From Dictyobacter aurantiacus (GTDB taxonomy: Bacteria > Chloroflexota > Ktedonobacteria > Ktedonobacterales > Ktedonobacteraceae): a DNA stretch of 64,000 nt. The stretch is taken from NCBI RefSeq assembly GCF_003967515.1, contig NZ_BIFQ01000001.1:2294001-2358000 (forward strand), written 5' to 3'. Position numbers and translations under genes: made by a program. The notes under the pieces are model-generated. The model ran no database searches and had not been told where the DNA came from. It was given only the letters and a program-made list of their open reading frames with translations. Below are positions 51,231 to 58,155 of the stretch, piece by piece (the stretch's first letter is position 1; each line of letters begins with the position of its first letter).

Positions 51231-52484
51231 CTATTTAGTAAGTCGATACAGTACTTCTCCCGCATTTGGTACCAGTAAGACACCCTCGTCCTCTCTACCT
51301 TCCCAGTCACGGGGATTCAGCGTGCGGTAATCAAGGTAGCCCAGATTGATGCGCCGACAGCGCTCTTCAGGAATACCGGTAGCCAGCGTCACTTGAATAC
51401 GCGGCCGCTCAATACCATTCTCCGCGTCATAGGTGCCCGAACCTTTCACATGGGTGCTGTGGGCCAGAATGCCCCCCGGGATATCTTTGAAGCGATCCCA
51501 TTGCTTCAAAAAGTAGTCGCGCACATGATAGCCGATCTGGTCGATCAACTTCCCATGGGTATAGGAAACCTCTGTGATGTGGGGGGCATAGATGATGACC
51601 TCGCCACCATCGGCGATGGCGGGCTCGGTCTTATACATAGCCTTGGCTGCCGTCCAAAGATCATCGTAGTGCTCGGAGGCCATCGAGAGTACACGCTTAA
51701 ATGGCCGCTCGGTGTAGACGATATTCAGCTTTCCAGATAGGTCGGCCGCCTGCTCAAAAGCTTCGCGGTACGTTCCGCAATAGAGACCATGGAGATCGGA
51801 CCCCTTGAGCACCATCGCCAGGCAGAACAGGGGGACGTTGACGAACTCGGCCGCCCGGTGTATGACGCGTCGTACATGGGTGTCTTTCACACCAATGGTA
51901 GCCATGCTGGTCTTGCGTGCACCTAACCAGTGGGAGAAGTTGATGATGTCGGCTCCAGCGATGCCGGGGAACAGATATTTGGCGCCACCTGAAAAACCGG
52001 CCACCTCGTGCGGAAAAACCGGACCACAGATGAGCAGTTGATCGTAATCGAAAATCATGCGGTTGAGCGTTACTGGTACTTCATCATTGAGGGTCCCATC
52101 GGTAAGCTGCCGCGCCTCTTCGGGCGTAATCACGCCGATCGTCTTCAGCGTCTCTGGATCTGACCATTGATGGTTATATATCTTTGTTTTAGGAAAACTG
52201 CTGGCCCGCTCTTCAGCAGAGGCCCCCACCAGCCGGGCTATCGCTTCTTCAGACATGGGCTGGTGCGTACCGAGCGCGATCAGATAATCCAGTTGCGATA
52301 CACGCGGTCCTAACTGCTCATAAAGCACGCGAAATATCAGAGGAATAGGGGCGGTACGCGTTCCATCCGGGATCAATACCAGCACCCGCTTGCTATCCAG
52401 GGCCATCTCCGCGAATGTGCGTGCTAAAATCTGCCGCACATCTTCCGCGGTCAAAATCTCTGTCACTGAACCGTGTCCATCCAT
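51231..52484 (-). CDS. LarA-family (nickel-pincer lactate racemase-like) protein
   Basis: About 417 residues. Hallmarks of LarA are visible: LIPDGTRTAP, ALGTHQPMSEEA, and FPHEVAGFSGGAKYLFPG with the Ni/pincer-binding His and Lys. LarA racemises lactate using a nickel-pincer nucleotide cofactor made by LarB, LarC and LarE. None of these is in the window, and many LarA homologues act on other 2-hydroxy acids, so the substrate is open. The ATG at 52484 has AAAGG nine bases upstream and is preferred to one at 52526. Confidence 0.87.
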   Translation of the reverse strand: MDGHGSVTEILTAEDVRQILARTFAEMALDSKRVLVLIPDGTRTAPIPLIFRVLYEQLGPRVSQLDYLIALGTHQPMSEEAIARLVGASAEERASSFPKTKIYNHQWSDPETLKTIGVITPEEARQLTDGTLNDEVPVTLNRMIFDYDQLLICGPVFPHEVAGFSGGAKYLFPGIAGADIINFSHWLGARKTSMATIGVKDTHVRRVIHRAAEFVNVPLFCLAMVLKGSDLHGLYCGTYREAFEQAADLSGKLNIVYTERPFKRVLSMASEHYDDLWTAAKAMYKTEPAIADGGEVIIYAPHITEVSYTHGKLIDQIGYHVRDYFLKQWDRFKDIPGGILAHSTHVKGSGTYDAENGIERPRIQVTLATGIPEERCRRINLGYLDYRTLNPRDWEGREDEGVLLVPNAGEVLYRLTK

Positions 52485-52642
52485 AGCTACTAACCTTTTT
52501 ATCTTCTTCCGGTCATCAGGCAGCATAGCACCCGATACACAGAAATCTTTCTCTTAACTGCAAGTGTAACATAAAAAGATCACAGGTTCCCTCTCCTGCC
52601 ACGTGAATGATGACACCGGAAGGATGAGAAGGAACTTTTGGC

Positions 52643-52656
52643 AACGCTATAGCGTT
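52643..52656. promoter_or_regulatory. 14-bp perfect palindrome upstream of the secreted-protein gene
   Basis: AACGCTATAGCGTT, 107 bases before the start at 52763. It may be an operator; nothing else supports this. Confidence 0.3.
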
Positions 52657-52762
52657 ACATCTAAGATATCAATCAGATACCAATATAGCCTTTCTGCCAG
52701 AAGCGTCTGGAGAGACCACTCACTCGCTATAGACAGAACTTGAACAAACAGGAAGATTATCA

Positions 52763-53158
52763 ATGACGAAGTTATGGGGAAGTGTGGCTCTGATTGCGGC
52801 TCTCCTATTAGGTGTGAGTATTATCCATCTCTGCGTTCAGACAACACAGGCGGATTCGCCCTGTGTACAGCACACGCAGTATACAGGGACCATCGATAGC
52901 ATCGATCGTGTCCATAATACGGTCAGCCTGTATGATCCACAGCAAAAGACGGTGGACCCGGTCATGGGCCGGGTCAACATGGTTGTACATACCAATGCGA
53001 CAACGCATATCTATATAGCACACGGGAATGCCTGTCAGAGCGCCAGCTTCAAAGATTTGAGGCCAGGTCAAAAGCTGGCGGTATGGCCCCAAGGGCAGGC
53101 GATCGTTCAGATGTTTCCTCTGCCGCTGCGCGCGGCCACCATCGTAGTTACCTCTTAA
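52763..53158 (+). CDS. Small secreted protein of unknown function
   Basis: A 131-residue protein with an N-terminal signal sequence (about 1-30: LWGSVALIAALLLGVSIIHL). The mature part of about 100 residues looks like a small beta domain: GTIDSIDRVHNTVSLYD, then VVHTNATTHIYI and LRPGQKLAVWPQGQ. The layout resembles DUF5666-like OB-fold domains but I cannot assign it firmly. Two Cys (SPCVQ and NACQS) might form a disulfide outside the cell. AGGAAG precedes the start. A terminator hairpin follows. Confidence 0.78.
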   Translation: MTKLWGSVALIAALLLGVSIIHLCVQTTQADSPCVQHTQYTGTIDSIDRVHNTVSLYDPQQKTVDPVMGRVNMVVHTNATTHIYIAHGNACQSASFKDLRPGQKLAVWPQGQAIVQMFPLPLRAATIVVTS

Positions 53159-53170
53159 CAGAGGGCCCTG

Positions 53171-53203
53171 GGTGCGGGCGCAAGCGCCCGCACCCTTTAT
53201 TTT
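53171..53203 (+). terminator. Rho-independent terminator after the secreted-protein gene
   Basis: GGTGCGGGCG-CAAG-CGCCCGCACC (53171-53194 overall) followed by CTTTATTTT. Confidence 0.8.
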
Positions 53204-53204
53204 G

Positions 53205-53269
53205 TGGTGTGTGTGCATGTGTGTGGTGGTCGCGCACTGCGCGACCACCACACACATGCACACACACCA
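53205..53269. repeat. Long perfect inverted repeat O (31-bp arms, loop ACT)
   Basis: Arms 53205-53235 and 53239-53269 around GCGC-ACT-GCGC. The arms are rich in GT/CA alternation. Confidence 0.9.
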
Positions 53270-53402
53270 TATCTTTTTGGGGGTGAAATCCTTTTTCTAT
53301 AGTGGTTGTGTTTCCAGCATACAGTACGCGAACACCACATAACTGCACACACACCACATCTTTTTGGGGGTGAAATCCTTTTTCTATAGTGGTTGTGTTT
53401 CC
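53257..53402. repeat. 59-bp direct repeat, two copies 87 bp apart
   Basis: Copies 53257-53315 and 53344-53402 differ at one base. Each contains CTTTTTGGGGGTGAAATCC and ends in the left-arm sequence of repeat P. The 28-bp spacer between them is a decayed palindrome (GTGTT with AACAC). Confidence 0.92.
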
Positions 53403-53436
53403 GATGCGCAGTGCGCATCGGAAACACAACCACTAT
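53386..53436. repeat. Perfect inverted repeat P (24-bp arms, loop AGT) covering the FIST stop codon
   Basis: Arms 53386-53409 and 53413-53436 around GCGC-AGT-GCGC. The right arm includes the TAG stop of the FIST gene (53433-53435). Confidence 0.9.
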
Positions 53437-54626
53437 TTTGCTTTATTTTGGATGATGAGGCCAAGACTGGCGGTGAGGCCGTGGAGGAAGACACGTCGGC
53501 CAATGGGTCCTATTTCGCCGTTGCAGAAGAGTCCGCTGAGGGGCATCTGCCCAAGTTCACGGGCGATGACGCCGGCGTCATGGTCCGGTACGCCAAACAT
53601 ACCAACACCACGACCATTGCAGGTGCAGAGAATGCCAGCGATCGGCTGGTTGTCGCCAAGCTTTATCCTGGCCTGCGCCAGCAATTCGTGCAGGTCGAGA
53701 TCAGCAGAGGCGGCGTCGCGTAGCTGGAATTGAATAGTCTGGCCCACGCGCGACTGCGTTCCAATGGCCAGCGCGCCAGTACGACGGTCAACCCCGAATA
53801 ACTGGCGTACCAGGAAGCTTCCTCGTCCATAGTTGTCCTGATATTCGTCGGCGGCCAGCCCGACCAGTAGATTGCGCTGGGCGCGCCGCTGCATATCGGG
53901 ACTCAGGGTCTGCAGCGTATCCACCAGCATGTGATAGGCTGAACGGTTGGAGATGCCATCGATCAGGCCGCCATCCAGTACGCTGGTGATCGTCCAGGCC
54001 TCGCCGATAGGGTCGCAACCCTGGGAGATCAGGGGGAGGATCGTGTAATCGCCGCCGATCGCCAGGGCGATGGCGCCGTCTTCATGCACCTCATCATTGT
54101 AGAAGATATAGCTCTCACGCTCCTCGATATCGCCGGATGCCAGTCCACCAATCGTGGGCAGGCCGGGGTAAGCCTGGGAGAATTTCTCCACCAACACGTC
54201 ACCATCCATGTGAAACGGATCGGCGAACAAAAACCAGGCATTGACCTCGTCGAGGGATACACCAAGTTGCTGACGTAGATCCTGTGGACTCTGGCTGGCC
54301 TCAAGCATCTCCTGGGTCAGGCGCACAAGGCGCATATGCGCGCCGGGTAAGGAGAGCGCCAGCAGCGAAATCGCCGGCAGATCTTCCAGTTCCTGGTCGG
54401 AACCGATAATACCTTGTCCCGAACAGCCGATCAGGATAGGAGTCCCGGTCGCGCGCCGGACAATGCGTAGCATGGTAGGGAAGTACGGGGCGAACTCAAT
54501 ATTCGCAAACAGGAAAATGGCGTCAGCGGTAACATCCGTAATCTGCGCCAGGGCTTGCTCCAGCGCCTGCTCCCAATCTTCATCTATAACAAGCGCGCTC
54601 AATGCGGCTGGTTTGCGTTCATCCAT
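53433..54626 (-). CDS. FIST-domain sensory protein
   Basis: About 397 residues with FIST_N and FIST_C domains, thought to bind small ligands such as amino acids and found in signal transduction proteins. Typical parts are TPILIGCSGQGIIGSD near the start, LPTIGGLASGD in the middle, and NGRGVGMFG and GLFCNGEIGPIG at the end. There is no attached kinase or GGDEF domain, so it must work with a partner. The ATG at 54626 with GAGGAG five bases upstream is preferred to one 15 codons earlier. Confidence 0.9.
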   Translation of the reverse strand: MDERKPAALSALVIDEDWEQALEQALAQITDVTADAIFLFANIEFAPYFPTMLRIVRRATGTPILIGCSGQGIIGSDQELEDLPAISLLALSLPGAHMRLVRLTQEMLEASQSPQDLRQQLGVSLDEVNAWFLFADPFHMDGDVLVEKFSQAYPGLPTIGGLASGDIEERESYIFYNDEVHEDGAIALAIGGDYTILPLISQGCDPIGEAWTITSVLDGGLIDGISNRSAYHMLVDTLQTLSPDMQRRAQRNLLVGLAADEYQDNYGRGSFLVRQLFGVDRRTGALAIGTQSRVGQTIQFQLRDAASADLDLHELLAQARIKLGDNQPIAGILCTCNGRGVGMFGVPDHDAGVIARELGQMPLSGLFCNGEIGPIGRRVFLHGLTASLGLIIQNKAK

Positions 54627-54677
54627 GGTTACTCCTCTATCAACCAGTACAGCAGGTGGAGGAAAAGACAAAATGAT

Positions 54678-54714
54678 AGACGAAAGGCACCGCCGTCAAC
54701 GGTGCCTTTCGTCT
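54678..54714 (-). terminator. Terminator of the oligoendopeptidase F gene
   Basis: AGACGAAAGGCACCG pairs with CGGTGCCTTTCGTCT around CCGTCAA. On the minus strand it is followed by a T-rich run (ATCATTTTGTCTTTT). Confidence 0.75.
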
Positions 54715-54821
54715 GTCTTGCAGAGCGTCTCACGCGCCGACATGCGTCCTTTATTGAATCTTATGCCTGATCAGAACATTTGTTACATGTAAGTATCGCA
54801 TACGACATCGCCAGGCCGCAA

Positions 54822-56630
54822 TTAACTTTTCGTCCGGGTGAGCTCGCAGAAGGTATCAATATCGCGACGTACAATATCCAGGCTGGCTGTCCAGAACGCC
54901 TCGGAATGCAGGTCAATGCCGAAGTGCCCGGCCAGCGTGGCGGCATCGGCCAGGCCGGTTGACGAGAGCAGTTCATCATACCCTTTTTTGAAGGTCTCGG
55001 GATCCTGCTGATAGCGCGCGTAGAGCCCCAATCCGAAGAGCAAACCAAACATGTACGGATAGTTGTAGTACGAGAGCTCGCTACTATAATAATGACCTTT
55101 GACGGCCCACATGTAGGGATGCAGCGTCTGCTGATCCAGCCCATCGCCATAGGTATCGCGCTGGGCCTGCAGCATGATCTCGTTTAGCTCATCAACCGAG
55201 AGCTCACGCTGCTTGCGGCGCTCAAAGACGTTTTGCTCAAACTGGAAGCGGCTGGTAATATCTACCACGACCTGGCAGGCGCCCTGGATCGAGGCCTCGA
55301 GGATAGCAATGCGCTCCTGGCGAGTGGCATTCTTGAGCGCGGCCTGGTTGATGATGGTTTCGCAGAAGATGCTGGCCGTCTCCGCCAGGGTCATGGGCAG
55401 CGTACGCTGCAGCTCGGTGCGATCTCCCAGATTGAAGTTGTGGTAGGCATGGCCCAGTTCATGCGCCAGGGTGGTCACGCCGTCGAAGTTGGGCTTGTAG
55501 TTGGTGAAGACGCGCGACTCATCGGCGCGCAGTGGAGTACAGTAGGCTCCATCGCGCTTGCCTGGTCGTGGCTCGGCATCGATCCAGCCTTCGCGGAACG
55601 CGCGGGCGGCGAAGCTGGATAGGCGCTCAGAAAACGTACCAAACTGATCAACGATAAACTGCTCCGCCTCATTAAAGGTCCATACGCGATCAGTGGTGCC
55701 CAGTGGAGCGAAGATGTCATACCAGGCCAATTGGGGAATCCCCAAAGCGTGGGCCTTGGCATGCATGTAGCGGCGGAAGTCGGGGAAGGAGGCGCGGGCC
55801 GCACGCATCATAGCGTCCAGTGTCTGGCGATCGATGCTATTGGTGAACAAGGAAGCATCCAGCGCGCTCTCCCAGTGGCGACGTCGGGCCAGGGTGTTGA
55901 CCTCACCTTTGATGCTGTTCAGTGCGGCAGCCAGGGGAACCGCCGTCTCCTTCCACGCCGCCAGCTCCGCTTCATAGGCGCGGCGGCGCGTCTCGCGCTG
56001 CGCGCTGGAGGCCTGGTTGCGCACCACGCTCATTGGCACCTGCTGTCGCTGACCATCCAGTTCAAGGGTGACGCTGAGTTGCGAGGTGACATTGCTATGT
56101 AGTTTTTCCCAGGCGCGGCCAGCGCTGGTGTTTAATTCAGCGGCCAGCGCCTCTTCGGCCGGCGCCATCATGTGCACCGACTGCTCTTTGGCGCGGCGCA
56201 AGATATAAGCATGGTCGCTGGCAACCGTTGAATGGGCGATCAGGCGTTCAACATCCAGCGAACCCAGCCAGGCCGTCAGGCGCGTATCTAACTGCGACAG
56301 CGTAACCAGCGCGTTCTCAAGCTCGCTGGCCCGCGCCTGCGCCACCTCATCACGCGAATTGGTGCTCACAAAACAGCTGATATAGACATACACAGTCGTG
56401 ATATGGGCCAGCACTGCGTTATAGCGATCGATAACCTGCTCAAAGGTATGCGTAAGCTGGTCGTCAACGTTCAGATCATCGCGCTTCTCAATTCCGGAAG
56501 CATCGAACAATTGAGCCAGGGAGTTGACCTCTGCAATAGCCGCGGCAAAATCCTGCGCAAACTCGGGCGAGTCCAGGCCCGGATAAACCACATCCATATT
56601 CCAATGTGGCAGTGATTGCGTTGTCGTCAC
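54822..56630 (-). CDS. pepF: Oligoendopeptidase F (M3 family)
   Basis: A 602-residue zinc peptidase that cuts short peptides in the cytoplasm. The zinc motif is HELGH in TTLAHELGHAYHNF, with the third ligand Glu in the following helix (LAETASIFCETII). The N-terminal helical domain and the C-terminal YNYPYMFGLLFGLGLYA are typical of PepF. It starts with GTG behind GGAG (eight bases). It stands alone, with a terminator after it. Confidence 0.94.
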   Translation of the reverse strand: MTTTQSLPHWNMDVVYPGLDSPEFAQDFAAAIAEVNSLAQLFDASGIEKRDDLNVDDQLTHTFEQVIDRYNAVLAHITTVYVYISCFVSTNSRDEVAQARASELENALVTLSQLDTRLTAWLGSLDVERLIAHSTVASDHAYILRRAKEQSVHMMAPAEEALAAELNTSAGRAWEKLHSNVTSQLSVTLELDGQRQQVPMSVVRNQASSAQRETRRRAYEAELAAWKETAVPLAAALNSIKGEVNTLARRRHWESALDASLFTNSIDRQTLDAMMRAARASFPDFRRYMHAKAHALGIPQLAWYDIFAPLGTTDRVWTFNEAEQFIVDQFGTFSERLSSFAARAFREGWIDAEPRPGKRDGAYCTPLRADESRVFTNYKPNFDGVTTLAHELGHAYHNFNLGDRTELQRTLPMTLAETASIFCETIINQAALKNATRQERIAILEASIQGACQVVVDITSRFQFEQNVFERRKQRELSVDELNEIMLQAQRDTYGDGLDQQTLHPYMWAVKGHYYSSELSYYNYPYMFGLLFGLGLYARYQQDPETFKKGYDELLSSTGLADAATLAGHFGIDLHSEAFWTASLDIVRRDIDTFCELTRTKS

Positions 56631-56719
56631 GGAGCATTCTCCTTTTCTCTCTCAATAAAGCTAATGTGTGTGCATTGTAACATGCAGGCCATATCAATGA
56701 GAAATGTTCGTCCTCCTCT

Positions 56720-56759
56720 ATAGGTGCCGAACTCGCCCCATAGGTGCCGAGCTCGCCTC
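56720..56759. repeat. Two 20-bp direct repeats
   Basis: ATAGGTGCCGAxCTCGCC occurs at 56720-56739 and 56740-56759, upstream of pepF. Confidence 0.8.
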
Positions 56760-56788
56760 GGCTTACTCGCCATCACGAAACATCCAAC

Positions 56789-56816
56789 AAAAAAGGAACA
56801 CGCTTATGCGTGCTCC
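56789..56816 (-). terminator. Rho-independent terminator after the disordered-protein gene
   Basis: Minus strand GGAGCACGC-ATAA-GCGTGTTCC (one G-U pair) followed by TTTTTT. Confidence 0.8.
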
Positions 56817-56833
56817 CCCAGATCCTTCCAATC

Positions 56834-57295
56834 TTAGCTCTGGTTCTCCTGGCCTTGCTGCTGATTTTTATGATCCGGCTGTTGATCTGACTGATCTTGC
56901 TTTTGATTGACTTTATCGGGCGCGCGCGAGGTCATGGGATCGACGGGGGTATTTTCAATACTGCTATGCTCACGCGGGCGATCCATGTCGCCAATGCTAT
57001 GATTCGCCTGCCCGGGTGCGCGCCCACCCAGTGCACCCTGCTGCGGCTGGTCATTGGCACCGGTGGCACCTGGAGATGCGTGCGTTCCCGGATCGGAATG
57101 CTCTTCTGGAGAGGTAGTAGTATCGTTATCCACTCCACGCCCCTTGCTTTCCTCATCGGATACATCTGATGGTTGATTAGAAGGGTACGAGGAGGCTTTG
57201 CTAGTAATATTCCCACCCCCCGCGCTGCCCAGATCCCTATCATTATCAGCCCGATTTGTGTCTACTGTAGAACCTTGCTGTCTATCCTGTTCCAT
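56834..57295 (-). CDS. Hydrophilic disordered protein
   Basis: About 153 residues, almost without hydrophobic residues and rich in Gln, Asp, Ser, Gly, Asn and Pro. The C-terminus repeats charged phrases (QKQDQSDQQPDHKNQQ). It has no signal peptide and no known domain. A stress-protective, hydrophilin-like role is possible but only from composition. AAGGA lies nine bases before the ATG at 57295, and a proper terminator follows, which supports it as a real gene. Confidence 0.65.
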   Translation of the reverse strand: MEQDRQQGSTVDTNRADNDRDLGSAGGGNITSKASSYPSNQPSDVSDEESKGRGVDNDTTTSPEEHSDPGTHASPGATGANDQPQQGALGGRAPGQANHSIGDMDRPREHSSIENTPVDPMTSRAPDKVNQKQDQSDQQPDHKNQQQGQENQS

Positions 57296-57627
57296 CACAG
57301 TCAGTCCTTTCTCTTAATATTAAGCAATATTGAGCATATCTCGATTTTCTATGTTTTATTAATCACGTCTCACAGGCGTGCGTCGTTATCAAGGTTTAAC
57401 AATGTTTCTATCATAGCATCCAGTTCATGTGCGAAGTCAACAAATAAAGCACAACTATAACAAAGACTCATGGAAAATTAATCTATGTGCTGAGACATTT
57501 GTCATTAGAGACCAAAAATGTTCCTTTTTAACGTTTTAAATCGTAACAAGTGATGCACATTTTTTATGGCTAGCCGCCGTGCATCCAGAGAATTTATCTA
57601 TCTGATTAGATGGAAAGGGACGTACTT
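57296..57627. other. Non-coding divergent region
   Basis: AT-rich sequence between the disordered-protein gene and the Nudix gene. No clear promoter pair, hairpin or RNA gene was seen. Confidence 0.5.
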
Positions 57628-58155
57628 ATGACCATTACCGACAATCCACGTACAATGATCAAGTTTAAAACCCCGAGTCATAAGTTTACCTATCGAGTGG
57701 GCGGGATCGCTATTCACGAGGGGCGCGTACTCTGCCAGAAGGCCACACTGGATCCCCGGGGTGTGTTCTGGTTTCTGCCCGGTGGACGTGCCGAATTGGG
57801 AGAAAGCTCACAGGAGACGTTGCGGCGCGAGATACAGGAGGAACTGGGAGAACAGGCCCACATCGGCGGCCTGCTCTATGTAGTAGAGAACTTTTTTTCC
57901 GATGGCATCGATCATCATGAGATAAGTCTCTATTTTGAACTGGCATTTCCGCCTGATTCGTATCTCTACCAGCAGGCAGGACCGTTTGAGCAGCCAGAGG
58001 AGATGGAGAACCAGCCACTGATCTTCGACTGGCTCCCCCTGGCGGACCTTCCCCATCAATTGTGGATTCGTCCGCATTTCTTCTGTACCGCCCTGCAGTC
58101 TCTCCCGGCCCATACCCAGCATATCATATTGCCCGATGGGGTCAGTCCTCGTTAA
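57628..58155 (+). CDS. Nudix hydrolase
   Basis: About 175 residues. The Nudix box is GGRAELGESSQETLRRE followed by IQEELG. The N-terminus reads RVGGIAIHEGRVLCQK and the C-terminal part is aromatic-rich (WLPLADLPHQLWIRPHFF). The substrate is unknown. AAAGGG lies eight bases before the ATG at 57628; an ATG at 57610 is in frame but lacks a site. The end overlaps the convergent permease gene by 14 bases. Confidence 0.87.
   Translation: MTITDNPRTMIKFKTPSHKFTYRVGGIAIHEGRVLCQKATLDPRGVFWFLPGGRAELGESSQETLRREIQEELGEQAHIGGLLYVVENFFSDGIDHHEISLYFELAFPPDSYLYQQAGPFEQPEEMENQPLIFDWLPLADLPHQLWIRPHFFCTALQSLPAHTQHIILPDGVSPR

Noticed and set aside
53159..53436. Protein-coding frames through the hairpin region
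   Set aside because: The frames are read through inverted and direct repeats and have no ribosome binding sites.
2133..53436. Insertion sequences or MITEs as the source of the long palindromes
   Set aside because: Arms differ at every locus, and no target-site duplications or transposase genes were seen. Only the 47-bp motif at two sites is shared.
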